Part shown: piece by piece, positions 1 to 9,594 of the stretch | Layout of the letters: every line of letters starts with the position of its first letter | How positions within the stretch are numbered: position 1 is the stretch's first letter | Source of the DNA: an uncultured Bacteroidales bacterium | Lineage (GTDB): Bacteria; Bacteroidota; Bacteroidia; Bacteroidales; UBA11471 | DNA: 64,000 nucleotides | Assembly (NCBI GenBank): GCA_944325415.1 | Contig: CALUZW010000007.1 | Coordinates: forward strand, 1 to 64,000 | Direction of reading: 5' to 3' | Position numbers and translations under genes: made by a program | Notes under the pieces: generated by a model | What the model was told of the DNA's origin: nothing | Databases searched by the model: none | Seen by the model: only the letters and a program-made list of their open reading frames with translations

Positions 1-2250
1 ATAGACACAGGCAATGGCCGACTCGCCCGAGCGCAGTTGCAGATAGTATTGCAACCGGCCGTCGACACGACGCACACGTGCCATGCCCGAACAGCCCGAC
101 ACCGGGTCGTAAAGGGCAACCGACTTTCCGTCGACAGCGGGGGTTACCCACCCTTCGATATCACGGTCCTGCAACGAAGCAATGAAATAGTGATGCCCCT
201 TGTCGTTGACACGACGGATGTAATGTGCCCCGTACAGGGTCTTTATGTCCTCACTCTTCACACCGGTCTCGGCCAGCACCTGAGCATAGTGACAGCCGGT
301 GATGATGCGGCCTTCCCCGAAGGGGGTTACCTGCTCATCGGCAAAGCCATGTGCGTCGGGAAGTGTGCGCAACTGAGCCTGCAAGGCTTTGCGCCGCTTT
401 TCGAGCGAAGCATATCCGGGCACATCCTGGGGATAGTTGTCGACAAAGACCAGTGTGGCTCCCTGGCGGGCAAGTGCCAGCAGATGACGGAGCACATCGT
501 CGGGTATCATCTTCACGGCCGGCAGGATAATGGCTTTGTAGGCGGCTCCGCCCGTGGTTTGGAGAAGCCCGTCGCGACACTTCGTCGAGCGAATAAAGTT
601 ATCGGAGATATAGTCTACATCATAGCCCGAATTGGTAATCTGCGTAACGACGTCGATAAAATGGGGAGCCCGCTTGGCCATGCCGTGTATGTCGAACGAC
701 AGACCCAGCTTCGAACCCTGCTGCTCATACCACATATCGTATACGGGAAGATAGACCAGGAAGTCGTTGTCGGGACGCCCCATCTGCAAGAACGACTGGC
801 AGCGGGTAATGTAGGTAAACAGTCCAGGAGCATCGCGCCAGATGGTGTTGGTGGGCGACATGTTGATGGTGGCATAGAAGAGCCAGCCGGGCCACTCGGC
901 ATCGCGCGGCGAATAGGGCAGGCCGTGGAAGAACATGTGGTTGACACCGGCAGCAAACATGAGATCAATATCGGGTTTGCACTGCGAGAGCGAGGTGCGG
1001 AAGTGCTCGGTCAGCCAGGTCAGCGTCTCGGACGAGACATAGGTCTTGCCCGAGATATGGGCACCCGAAGAGGCATATTTGAGCATGGAGAAATCGGAAT
1101 CGTTTTCCTTGGTCACCGAGTCGCGGCGCAGCCCTTTAATCTTAAAGTCGGTAATACCGAAGCCCTCGCACTCGGGAATATCGACCGTAGCATAGAGGTC
1201 GATGAGATTACCGGGTGAGCCATGGGCCTGGTTGCGGGTGATGCTACCCTGCTTGTGGGCCCAAGCGGTCCACTGCTGGGTAAAATTCTCTTCGAGAAGC
1301 TCGGCGATTGTTTCGCGGTAATCGGTTATGAGACGAGCCCGGGTATCGTTGTTCTCTCCGGTAAATTCGAGCAGATGGTTTTCGAGTTTATAGCCACGAC
1401 GACGGGCAAACTGCTCGAAGAAGTCGGGCGTCCAGTCGGCACCGTATACCTCGTAAGAGTCGTTGAAGAAGGTCTCGGGAGCAGGCGCCTTGGCAGCCTT
1501 GAAAGCCCGGTCGAAACGCGAGAGATAGTTTGAAACGGCCTTGTGCGAAAAGTGGTCCATTACATAGCCCACACCGCCGGGAGCCGCCCGTTTCACCTTC
1601 TGGAAGGTCTTACCCACGAATGCGGCAACGAGAGTCCACTCCTCTCCTTTCGGAGCTGTCCAGCCGAGCATACCCGACTCCTTGTCGACACGCGCCGTGA
1701 GGTTCACCACCTTCCCACTCGGCGAGAAAGCCATGAGGCGGGAAAGATAGGCTACCGGTTTCTGCTTTTTGTCAGCAACAACTACCGGCTCCTGCAAGCG
1801 GGTGCCGCCCGACACGGTATAACGCTGGAATATGACTTTGGTTGCGGCATCTTCGACCGTCACCTCAGGGCCACCGAAAGGCCAGCCCGTACCGGTATTC
1901 ATATCGATGTTCAGCCCGAGACGTTTCCCCTCTTCGCACACAAAAGAGTACATGCGCATCCAGCGGGGCGACAGGAAGTCGATATCGTTGGCCTCGTTGT
2001 TTTTCACACCGTAGATGGGGGTTATTTCAAGGGTTCCGAGACCCGTGCGGGCATAGTCGGCCATATTCTCGGCCAGATTGACCGAGTCGACGGCACTACC
2101 CAGCCACCACCAGCGGGCACCGGGCTTGGCCACAGTCGAAACTTCGGGCCAGGCGGGAGCCTGAGCCGCCGCCCAGGCGGCCAGACTGAAAAATACGCCT
2201 CCGCAAATCGTGCGGAGCATCGGCGCAGGGAAGAGATGTATCTTTTTCAT
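1..2250 (-). CDS. GH106-like alpha-L-rhamnosidase, secreted (C-terminus beyond window)
   Basis: The reading frame opens at the ATG at 2250, with signal peptide MKKIHLFPAPMLRTICGG..., and stays open to the first base of the window, giving 750 residues without a stop; GH106 proteins are usually about 900-1100 residues, so the C-terminal part is outside. The early part (PGARWWWLGSAVD, then DIDFLSPRW and NTGTGWPFGGPEVT) and the later FNDSYEVYGADWTPDF and GVNHMFFHGLPYSP segments are typical of the GH106 rhamnosidase superfamily, which cleaves terminal alpha-L-rhamnose from rhamnogalacturonans. Only 11 bp separate it from the upstream GH2 gene, so the two are probably co-transcribed. The function follows from family and pectin context; the exact linkage cannot be read from sequence. 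Confidence 0.8.
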   Translation of the reverse strand, partial: MKKIHLFPAPMLRTICGGVFFSLAAWAAAQAPAWPEVSTVAKPGARWWWLGSAVDSVNLAENMADYARTGLGTLEITPIYGVKNNEANDIDFLSPRWMRMYSFVCEEGKRLGLNIDMNTGTGWPFGGPEVTVEDAATKVIFQRYTVSGGTRLQEPVVVADKKQKPVAYLSRLMAFSPSGKVVNLTARVDKESGMLGWTAPKGEEWTLVAAFVGKTFQKVKRAAPGGVGYVMDHFSHKAVSNYLSRFDRAFKAAKAPAPETFFNDSYEVYGADWTPDFFEQFARRRGYKLENHLLEFTGENNDTRARLITDYRETIAELLEENFTQQWTAWAHKQGSITRNQAHGSPGNLIDLYATVDIPECEGFGITDFKIKGLRRDSVTKENDSDFSMLKYASSGAHISGKTYVSSETLTWLTEHFRTSLSQCKPDIDLMFAAGVNHMFFHGLPYSPRDAEWPGWLFYATINMSPTNTIWRDAPGLFTYITRCQSFLQMGRPDNDFLVYLPVYDMWYEQQGSKLGLSFDIHGMAKRAPHFIDVVTQITNSGYDVDYISDNFIRSTKCRDGLLQTTGGAAYKAIILPAVKMIPDDVLRHLLALARQGATLVFVDNYPQDVPGYASLEKRRKALQAQLRTLPDAHGFADEQVTPFGEGRIITGCHYAQVLAETGVKSEDIKTLYGAHYIRRVNDKGHHYFIASLQDRDIEGWVTPAVDGKSVALYDPVSGCSGMARVRRVDGRLQYYLQLRSGESAIACVY

Positions 2251-2261
2251 CGCATCAAAAA

Positions 2262-5147
2262 TCATTTAGCAGTTGTTCTGAAATCGAAGCCCAAGCCCAT
2301 GAAGATACCTTCGTCGCCCGACTTGATGCGTATCGTACCGGGTTGGCTCTTGGGGCCGTGCTGCGATATGGGTTTGAAACTCCGTATGGCGGGTATTTCG
2401 AGCAAGAACGAAATATCGCCCTCGGGGAAGGCCGGCATGGTGCGCGCCGTACCCTGGCGTTCGTGCGGCTCTTCGGGAGTGAGCATACGCAGGTAGACAC
2501 CATCACTGGTGGCAAATACCGTAAAGTCGCTCTCCTTGCTCTGCACGGTCGCCCAATAGAGATTGGAATGATATCCCTTAAACTCGGGATAAATGAGATT
2601 CTCGTAACTTTCGCCCGTGATGGTGTTGTTGTAGGCTTTCTCCCACAGGCCGACGTTGGCACCGCGCAGGCGGTTTTTCCACACCCGGTAGGGGCCGCCG
2701 CCCAACCAGCGCATGCCGGTAACGGCGCTCTCGGGGTAAGAGAAGGTGATACCCAGATTGGTGATATTCTCATATGAAGCGGCATCGTCGAGGCCACCGC
2801 CCAGACGCGAACGGTTGAGCATCACCATCTGCATGTCGAGGAGTCCGTCGGGAGCCATACGCCACACAATCGAGTCGATATTTCCGTGATATTTCACTGC
2901 AAAGACAGCCGTGTCGCCATCGAGACGGGCCGATGAACTTTTTATCGAAGCTACCATACCTACGGGAACCGGACCGTTTGACAGGGAAATATGATGTCCG
3001 TTGCTTAACACCTGCGTAATGTATCCGGTGGTGGTATCGAACGTCACTTCGACACCTGCGGCAGCGAGTTTCACCACGTTGCCGTTCTTCTCACACACGG
3101 CTTTGCCGGCCGTGGAAGCATCGGCGCGATGACGATTCCAATAGTCGCGGGCATACCCTACATTCCAGGTGCGGGTTACCATCTCCCGGCCATCGGGATG
3201 ATATGCCACCATTTCGAGTACATCGGCGTCGAAAAAGTTTTCGGGAAGAGCCATCGTGGCAATGCCCCGCTCACCGGGACACAACGACGGCAACTTCACT
3301 TCGCCCTCGGCCATGACGGTGCGACACCCTTTACCGCCGGAAAGCGGCGAATCTATCTTGTAGAGCGCATACGTCATGCGGCAGGAGTCGAGCGAGGTGT
3401 AGAGATAATCGTTCGTAACAAAGAAACGTCCGTCGAACGAGGGGGTTACGAAAAAGCGTTCGACTTGTATCGGTGCCCATACATCGCGCACCGTGTAGTA
3501 GCTGCCCTCTTTCTCGCGATAGGGGCCAAGTATGCCATCGGGGGCATTGAACCCGTCGGAGTCGAGAACACCGCCCTTGTCGACACGTTTCACGGCATTG
3601 TCGCAGAAGTCCCACATGAATCCGCCCACGAAAAGCGGGTGCGACTTGTAGTTGTTCCAGAAATCTTCCAGGCCGGCGCCGTGTCCCTGGTCATACATTC
3701 CGTGCATGAACTCGGTGGGCATGAAAAGTTTATAGCCATTGGTAAAGCGGGCTACGCCGGTGAGATAGGCAGGATAATGGTGCGTATCGAGTTCATCAAA
3801 GTCGGCCCAGGGGTGAATGACATGGCGTTTCTGCGGGTCGTAAACGGCAAAGAGCTTGTCGAGGTTCTTGTTCCAGCCACCTTCGTTACCGTTGCTCCAA
3901 ATAATGATAGAGGGGTGATTGACGTCGCGTGTAACCATCTCGGGAAGCAGACGCGAACCCACCTGGGTATCGTAGGAGTTCTGCCAGCCGGCCAACTCAT
4001 CGATGAAGAAAACACCCAACGAATCGCACACGTCGAGGAAATGCTCGTCGGGCGGATAGTGGCAGCGTATGGCATTCATGTTCATCTCCTTGATGAGACG
4101 CACGTCGTCGATACTTATCTGCTTGTTGGTCGTGCGACCGCCGTCGGGCCAGAACGAGTGGCGGTTGATACCTTTGAGCACCACCTTCACACCGTTGACA
4201 TAGAGACCGTCTTTGGGGCGGAAGTCGACCGTGCGGAAACCTATACGCTGTTCATAGCGATGCAACACGGTACCGTCGCTGCTACGCAGGTTGACCGAGA
4301 GTGTATAGAGATTGGGATTCTCTGGGTTCCACGGGCGGACATCGTTCCAACGGCCCGACAAGGTAACAAGGCTGTCGCCGGCCGAAGCCGAAGCCTGCAA
4401 CTTGCCATAGAGCACCTCGCCCGTTGCTACCGACGCAAGGGTGGCATCGAGTTGATATGTGCCGTCGATACCCGAGAGAAATACCTGGGCATCGATAGAA
4501 CCGTCGGCACGTGCATCGACCGCCAGACGGTCGATATGACGCACGGGTTTGATTTCGAGATAGACAGGACGGTATATGCCACCGAAGAGCCACCAGTCGG
4601 CCTTGCGTTCGGCATTATTGACCGACTTGTTTTCGGAGTGCTTCCACACCGTTACTTCGAGAATATTCTTTTTACCGAAAGAGACATAATCGGTTATGTC
4701 ATAGGAGAAACGATAAAATCCGCCCTGATGTTTGGGGCCGACCACCTGGCCGTTGACCGAGACTTCGGTGTCGGTCATCACACCGTCGAAAACGATAGAG
4801 ACCTGCTGGCCGCGATAACTGGCGGGAAGCGAAAAGGTGTGCCGATAGATGCCCTGCTCGCTGCTGGGATTTTTCAGCCGTTTCACCATACCGCTGTTAC
4901 GGTCCTTGTCTTTGTACCAACGGCCGTAGGTATATTCGCCAAATCCCTGCAACTCCCATTGCGAGGGGACTTCGATTTTTTTCCACTTACCGCTGTTGCG
5001 GCCCTCGGTACAATAGAAGTCCCACGTTTCGGTGTGACCGAAACCGGTACCGGAGAGGTAGATTTTACGGGTTTCCTGCGCGCCGGACAGACTGGGTAAC
5101 AATGTGCCCACGGCGGCAAAAAATGCGATAAACAGTTTTCTTTTCAT
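2262..5147 (-). CDS. GH2 beta-galactosidase, secreted
   Basis: 961 residues with signal peptide MKRKLFIAFFAAVG...SGA. Order of parts: sugar-binding jelly roll (about 30-205, with GGIYRPVYLEI), Ig-like domain (205-305), TIM barrel (about 310-600), then a beta-galactosidase small-chain type C-terminal half (about 680-950). The acid/base Glu is at about 422 (IIIWSNGNEGGW) and the nucleophile at about 479 (MPTEFMHG). In rhamnogalacturonan-I loci GH2 enzymes of this kind remove beta-linked galactose from side chains or unsaturated backbone fragments. The reading frame extends upstream to a TTG at 5222, but a strong promoter sits at 5200-5231, inside that extension, so the ATG at 5147 is the start. 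Beta-glucuronidase activity cannot be excluded from sequence alone. Confidence 0.88.
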   Translation of the reverse strand: MKRKLFIAFFAAVGTLLPSLSGAQETRKIYLSGTGFGHTETWDFYCTEGRNSGKWKKIEVPSQWELQGFGEYTYGRWYKDKDRNSGMVKRLKNPSSEQGIYRHTFSLPASYRGQQVSIVFDGVMTDTEVSVNGQVVGPKHQGGFYRFSYDITDYVSFGKKNILEVTVWKHSENKSVNNAERKADWWLFGGIYRPVYLEIKPVRHIDRLAVDARADGSIDAQVFLSGIDGTYQLDATLASVATGEVLYGKLQASASAGDSLVTLSGRWNDVRPWNPENPNLYTLSVNLRSSDGTVLHRYEQRIGFRTVDFRPKDGLYVNGVKVVLKGINRHSFWPDGGRTTNKQISIDDVRLIKEMNMNAIRCHYPPDEHFLDVCDSLGVFFIDELAGWQNSYDTQVGSRLLPEMVTRDVNHPSIIIWSNGNEGGWNKNLDKLFAVYDPQKRHVIHPWADFDELDTHHYPAYLTGVARFTNGYKLFMPTEFMHGMYDQGHGAGLEDFWNNYKSHPLFVGGFMWDFCDNAVKRVDKGGVLDSDGFNAPDGILGPYREKEGSYYTVRDVWAPIQVERFFVTPSFDGRFFVTNDYLYTSLDSCRMTYALYKIDSPLSGGKGCRTVMAEGEVKLPSLCPGERGIATMALPENFFDADVLEMVAYHPDGREMVTRTWNVGYARDYWNRHRADASTAGKAVCEKNGNVVKLAAAGVEVTFDTTTGYITQVLSNGHHISLSNGPVPVGMVASIKSSSARLDGDTAVFAVKYHGNIDSIVWRMAPDGLLDMQMVMLNRSRLGGGLDDAASYENITNLGITFSYPESAVTGMRWLGGGPYRVWKNRLRGANVGLWEKAYNNTITGESYENLIYPEFKGYHSNLYWATVQSKESDFTVFATSDGVYLRMLTPEEPHERQGTARTMPAFPEGDISFLLEIPAIRSFKPISQHGPKSQPGTIRIKSGDEGIFMGLGFDFRTTAK

Positions 5148-5199
5148 GATATATTTCGATAATCTTACACGGTAGCATTTCTTAATCAAAGAAATGCTC

Positions 5200-5231
5200 C
5201 AAAGATAGTTTTTTATCTTCAATATCCCAAA
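5200..5231 (-). promoter_or_regulatory. Bacteroidota promoter for GH2/GH106 transcript
   Basis: Reading the minus strand, TTTG (5231-5228) is followed after 20 bp by TATCTTTG (5207-5200), matching the Bacteroidota sigma-ABfr -33/-7 consensus. It lies about 50 bp before the ATG at 5147 and shows that the longer TTG-initiated reading is not used. Confidence 0.75.
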
Positions 5232-5316
5232 CTCCCGCTAACGGACCGGAGAGATACGGGGCATCCCGACCTCAACCAAAAGCCAGGAAACTACCGGCCC
5301 GACAACGGGCAGAGGG

Positions 5317-6114
5317 TCATTTCAGGTATTTTTTCAGCTTACAGCCTTTGAGTTGCTCGATTTGCTGAGCCACCACTCCGGCATTGATACGTGCCCCCTT
5401 TTCCGACGTGTGTGTCCAGTCGGCATCGGTAAAGCAGGCCTTGACAGCCTCCTGCCCCATCTCGTCGTAGATGTCCGAAATCAGGACATTGAGATCGATG
5501 CAGGGTACTTTTTCTTCACGGGCTACCTGACGGGCCCACACGGCGTGCGAAGTGTCGCGCATGACCTTACCGTCGTCCCAGCGGTTACGGGGTATAAGCG
5601 TGCAAAGAATGGGGTGTGCGCCTTTGGCTTTTGCCTCACGGACATACTTGCGCAAATAGGCACCATAGGTAACAACGGTTTCCTTCACACCGGTCGACTC
5701 TACAACTCCGGTCGTATCGTTGTCGCCCGTACCTTTGAGAGAGGCACGCGGACGGCTTCCGGTAAAGATATCGCCGCCATCGTTGTGGCCAAACTGTATG
5801 AGTACATAATCGCCTTTTCCCAACGAGTCGAGTACGGCGTCCCAACGGCCTTCGGTAATAAACGTGCGGCTGCTACGGCCTCCAATGGCACGGTTGCGCA
5901 CTTCGGCTCTGTTGGAGTCGAAATATTCGCCAATAAAGCTACCCCAGCCCCACTGGCCCCGGTCACCGCGACCTTGACCGTTTTTCACGGTGGAATCGCC
6001 TATGACATAAACCAACGTCTTTTTCTCTTTCTTTTCTTTCCGGGCATAAGCCTGTGACGGACAGAATGCCTGCATTGCCACAAACAGGCCCAACATCAAA
6101 GCCAATCTTTTCAT
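5317..6114 (-). CDS. CE12 rhamnogalacturonan acetylesterase (SGNH hydrolase)
   Basis: 265 residues with a signal peptide (MKRLALMLGLFVAMQAF...). The SGNH blocks are all present: nucleophile Ser about 41 in VIGDSTVKNG, oxyanion Gly in RAIGGRSS (about 79), GHND at 109-112 and the catalytic Asp/His pair in DADWTHTSE (D232, H235). This pattern and length match the RhgT/YesT-type CE12 esterases that remove O-acetyl groups from the galacturonic acid of rhamnogalacturonan, making the backbone accessible to lyases. It lies directly downstream of the PL1 pectate lyase gene and its terminator, with no clear promoter of its own, so partial read-through is possible. Confidence 0.87.
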   Translation of the reverse strand: MKRLALMLGLFVAMQAFCPSQAYARKEKKEKKTLVYVIGDSTVKNGQGRGDRGQWGWGSFIGEYFDSNRAEVRNRAIGGRSSRTFITEGRWDAVLDSLGKGDYVLIQFGHNDGGDIFTGSRPRASLKGTGDNDTTGVVESTGVKETVVTYGAYLRKYVREAKAKGAHPILCTLIPRNRWDDGKVMRDTSHAVWARQVAREEKVPCIDLNVLISDIYDEMGQEAVKACFTDADWTHTSEKGARINAGVVAQQIEQLKGCKLKKYLK

Positions 6115-6130
6115 GTTTTTTCGCTATTAC

Positions 6131-6165
6131 GCAAAAAGGATACCCTTGTGAGGTATCCTTTTTGC
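6131..6165 (-). terminator. Rho-independent terminator after PL1 gene
   Basis: Perfect 14-bp inverted repeat (arms 6131-6144 and 6152-6165, 7-nt loop) between the PL1 stop and the CE12 start. The distal arm ends in five T on the minus strand. Confidence 0.75.
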
Positions 6166-6179
6166 TGTTGATAAAGGTA

Positions 6180-9065
6180 TTAGTATTTCATTACCCGTGC
6201 CGTAGCGGTTGCACCATCGGCCGTAACTACACAGTTGTATACACCGGCGGGGAGATCGTCCAGGCCATTAACCTGTACCATACCGCCCGATACGGGAAGA
6301 TTGTTGCTGTATACCAACGCCCCCGAAAGGTTAAAGATTTCAACCTTAACGGTTCCGTATGCTTGCGGAAGTGTTACGGTGAAGTTGTCTTTTACAGGGT
6401 TGGGATAAATTACCAACGACTCCTGTTCAGAGGCAGACACCTCTTCCAGAGCCGATACGCCGGCTTCATATTTAGCCTTGATTTCAATTTCGGTAAGAGC
6501 ATCGTTGTAGAGTGAGAACTCATCGATAGAACCTACAAACGGAGCGTCGAAGTTGACATTGGCGTTACCGATAACCAGAGCCTCACTGCCGTCGATGGCT
6601 CCGGTCAGGTCTTCGCCCGTAGCTTTGAGCTCACCGTCGATATAAAGCAACAGTTTAGCATTCTCTACGTCACGAACAGCCACTACATGATGCCACTCTC
6701 CGTTGAAATACGAGGTTGCCGATACTTGTGCCAACGATTTGGTTACGTTGTCATCTACGCCGAAATAGAGTGTACCGTTCTTGTATTCCAGACCGAACCA
6801 TTTTCCAGTATTGCCGTCGCTGCCGACCGTGTGGCTTCCCTTATGGAGAAGATAACGGCTTTGCGAGCTGCTGCCAGACGTCGACTTGAACCACAACTCA
6901 TAGGAGAAGGGGGCTCCTTCAAAGACAATCTCATTGTACGAGGGAACAATCATGGCATCGCTGGCATTGGCAGCCGAGAAAGAAATGGCTCCACCCACTT
7001 TTCCTTCGGCCCATACCGGAACATACGAACCGTAAGGTGTGGCATCATTTGCAACAATTTCTTCATCGGAAGGAGCATTTACAGCCGTAGAGCCGGAAGT
7101 TTCATTGAAAGCAAAGTATGCAACCTTAGTGCGAACAGGCTCGCGACCTGAGGTGAAACTCCATACTGTACCTTCTGTGCGTCCTAGGTTATTGCTGACA
7201 TCGATACGCCAGTAATAGGTGGTATTCTGTTCCAAATCCATCGTGTATGACTTGGCCTTGACAGTCGTTACAGAATCCAGATTGTCGGGCGATGTACCAA
7301 TATAAATGTGATAAGAGGGACGGCCCGATGTTGTATTGGAGAAGCGCAAAGTCGTGGTTGTATACTCTTCGATGGTAGATCCGTCGGCAGGATAAGGATC
7401 GGTCGACATATCGGGTGCACCGGGTGTACTCGGGGTAGTAAATTCGATATCGGCCGGTACTGATTCCATATCAGGAGTGAAAGTAATAAAACGAGCCGTG
7501 TAGGTCGATTTTGAAGAAAGTCCATCGATTTGGCAAGAAACCTCCGCTACGTTATCGATGGTATCAATCGGCGTAAACTCCGATTCTCCCTCTTTCATCA
7601 GTTCTACACGTATTTTTGCGTTCTCGGCTTTCTCATAGCAAGCAAAGCCTATGGTTACTTGCACCGTATCGAGCGTACGCAAGGCCAAGTCGACAGGATA
7701 CTTCAAGAATGCACGGTCGGCAACAGGGATGTTGTTAATATAATTCTCGATATTGAGATACCCGTTTGCAGCATAAGCAACTGCATCGCTGGGATCGTTG
7801 GGATTGAGTCCGTTGGCCGTTTCCCACGCGTCGGGCATGCCATCATTATCACTGTCGAGAGGTTTCGGAGCCGTATAGAAATGACCCACGTTGCTTTTCA
7901 AGGCCAAAGCACCTTCACTACCTATCGTAGCACCTTTTGTTCCGAAAGAGCATAACTCATCAATAACATATGCATCGACTTCGTCACGGTCGGGCAGGCA
8001 GGCTCCCACACTGTCGATAACCCATTGGAGAGCTTCATCGGCAGTCTGGAACATCGAAGCCACAACGGGATGCTCTCTACCATCGGTAGGATACTCAGCA
8101 CTCTGCTGGAACTCTTCGAACGTAGCATAAGGAATACCTCCGAAATCGTCATCAGTCATATCACGACCGTTAACAACACCGTCTCTACTTCCATCGGTTT
8201 TATTGGCACGGTGATAAACAGCCGTAAGATCATTACCACGCCCTACACCTGTGCCATTGCTGGTCGGGCCCTGAATGAAATAGTTGGCTTGTATATCGGC
8301 CCAAATACGACCCTCAGAATCACCGCCGAGGTTATAACCACCGCCACTACCCCAGTTGTACACCACATTGTTGATATACTGGTTAAGGCCTTTCACCTTG
8401 TGGTTACGGGTTGCATTATCGGCATAAAAATTACGATAAAGCGTCACACCGCCCACCTCATTGGTAGGCTGACACAGACCACCAGCCGAGTGAGGTTGAA
8501 GACCTTGACTCATTATTGTCTTCTGTATGGTGATGTTTCCTACGCCACCTCCTTTGCCATCGGAATTGATGGAGAAGGTCTCGTCTTTTCCCCAAGAAAC
8601 CGAACAGTGGTCAAATATCATGTTTTGGCCATTAGATATACCAGCGGCATCTTTTCCACCATCACCATTTGTACCCATGCGAATACGCAGATGGCGAACA
8701 ATAATATCGTTCGCACCAGAGAATGAAACTCCGTTCCCATAGATAACCACTCCATTACCAGGTGCAGTCTGACCGGCAATGGTAAGATTCTTGGAAAATA
8801 CAAGGCGTTCGTTGATCCTTATGATACCCGACACATCAAAAACGATAACACGGTTAGGCTGACTGATAGCATCTCTGAACGAACCTGTTCCCGAATCGTT
8901 GAGATTGGTCACATGATACACGGTAGGATTACTTCCTGCACGTGCTCCACGGGCAAAACGTCCATAGCCCTCGGCTCCCGGGAATGCAATAAGCCCATCG
9001 GCCGAAGCTCCTGCTAAAAACGCAAATACCAAAGAAAAGGTAAGTATAATTCTTTTCATGCGCAT
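6180..9065 (-). CDS. PL1 pectate lyase with FN3/LamG domains and T9SS sorting domain
   Basis: 961 residues. After signal peptide MRMKRIILTFSLVFAFLAGA comes a PL1 right-handed beta-helix (about 23-400) starting with the family signature IAFPGAEGYGRFARGARAG and NLNDSGTGSFRDAI. A calcium-binding motif DSDNDGMPDAWE follows (about 407), then two FN3-like segments (about 465-650), a LamG/concanavalin-like domain (about 665-865) and a type A T9SS sorting domain (about 885-961: IYPNPVKDNFTV ... GVYNCVVTADG). It should cleave homogalacturonan or de-esterified pectin by beta-elimination, at the cell surface or outside the cell via T9SS. The LamG part probably binds carbohydrate. A second ATG two codons downstream (9059) is equally plausible. 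A terminator follows directly. Confidence 0.88.
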   Translation of the reverse strand: MRMKRIILTFSLVFAFLAGASADGLIAFPGAEGYGRFARGARAGSNPTVYHVTNLNDSGTGSFRDAISQPNRVIVFDVSGIIRINERLVFSKNLTIAGQTAPGNGVVIYGNGVSFSGANDIIVRHLRIRMGTNGDGGKDAAGISNGQNMIFDHCSVSWGKDETFSINSDGKGGGVGNITIQKTIMSQGLQPHSAGGLCQPTNEVGGVTLYRNFYADNATRNHKVKGLNQYINNVVYNWGSGGGYNLGGDSEGRIWADIQANYFIQGPTSNGTGVGRGNDLTAVYHRANKTDGSRDGVVNGRDMTDDDFGGIPYATFEEFQQSAEYPTDGREHPVVASMFQTADEALQWVIDSVGACLPDRDEVDAYVIDELCSFGTKGATIGSEGALALKSNVGHFYTAPKPLDSDNDGMPDAWETANGLNPNDPSDAVAYAANGYLNIENYINNIPVADRAFLKYPVDLALRTLDTVQVTIGFACYEKAENAKIRVELMKEGESEFTPIDTIDNVAEVSCQIDGLSSKSTYTARFITFTPDMESVPADIEFTTPSTPGAPDMSTDPYPADGSTIEEYTTTTLRFSNTTSGRPSYHIYIGTSPDNLDSVTTVKAKSYTMDLEQNTTYYWRIDVSNNLGRTEGTVWSFTSGREPVRTKVAYFAFNETSGSTAVNAPSDEEIVANDATPYGSYVPVWAEGKVGGAISFSAANASDAMIVPSYNEIVFEGAPFSYELWFKSTSGSSSQSRYLLHKGSHTVGSDGNTGKWFGLEYKNGTLYFGVDDNVTKSLAQVSATSYFNGEWHHVVAVRDVENAKLLLYIDGELKATGEDLTGAIDGSEALVIGNANVNFDAPFVGSIDEFSLYNDALTEIEIKAKYEAGVSALEEVSASEQESLVIYPNPVKDNFTVTLPQAYGTVKVEIFNLSGALVYSNNLPVSGGMVQVNGLDDLPAGVYNCVVTADGATATARVMKY

Positions 9066-9542
9066 AAATTTTATAGAGTTGATAACAAAAGCCCAAAAAT
9101 CAATACCAGAAACAATACAATCTCTTTCTCTGAAAGGCCGTTCATAAACACTTTCGCTGCAACAGAATACAACGAGTTGAACTTGTTTTCATGGCATACG
9201 CTGTAATATACAGCATTAGATGTTACAAATAAACAAAATAATAGACCTTTATCAACTGTTGAGATTGATAGATAAACTATTATAAATGATTTTATCCCTA
9301 CCCATATTTCCTTAAAAAACTTATCTGCTACGTTAACAGATTGTAGAGAAAGAGAGAGAGAAAGAAAAAAACAGCGCCAGCAGGTCGAGCAAAGGATAAT
9401 ATACGCATAAGCTTCACAAACAAGATTTTCTCCCTCTACTGAACGTACAATACCCGCATAATTGAAAATACAGCGAGGTTCCGGGCAAAGGAAAAAGATG
9501 ATGAGAAGCGCCCATAATGCAAATAAGAAATTCTCAAAAAAT
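9066..9542. other. AT-rich intergenic region without a gene
   Basis: About 480 bp between the two T9SS genes. No plausible coding frame is seen. It includes a purine-only tract (about 9344-9370, AGAGAGAGAGAAAG-like) and presumably the promoter and 5' leader of the PL1 gene, although no exact TAnnTTTG match was found on the minus strand. Confidence 0.5.
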
Positions 9543-9575
9543 AAAGGGAGAAGTCCTATCGGAACTTCTCCCTTT
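9543..9575 (-). terminator. Strong rho-independent terminator after T9SS beta-helix gene
   Basis: Arms 9543-9554 and 9564-9575 pair perfectly over 12 bp, with two further inner GC pairs next to a bulged A. On the minus strand the hairpin is followed by a TTATTTTTTG tract, 20 bp after the stop of the 9595-11880 gene. Confidence 0.85.
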
Positions 9576-9594
9576 GTTATTTATCTATCGAAGA

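Noticed and set aside
3129..5099. A 656-codon open frame on the plus strand
   Set aside because: It lies wholly antisense to the GH2 gene, which has full family motifs; the frame is open because of third-position GC bias. The protein shows no known motif.
9344..9372. Purine-only GA-rich tract as a repeat element or CRISPR leader
   Set aside because: It is a simple low-complexity tract with no spacer structure; no CRISPR-type repeat exists in the window.
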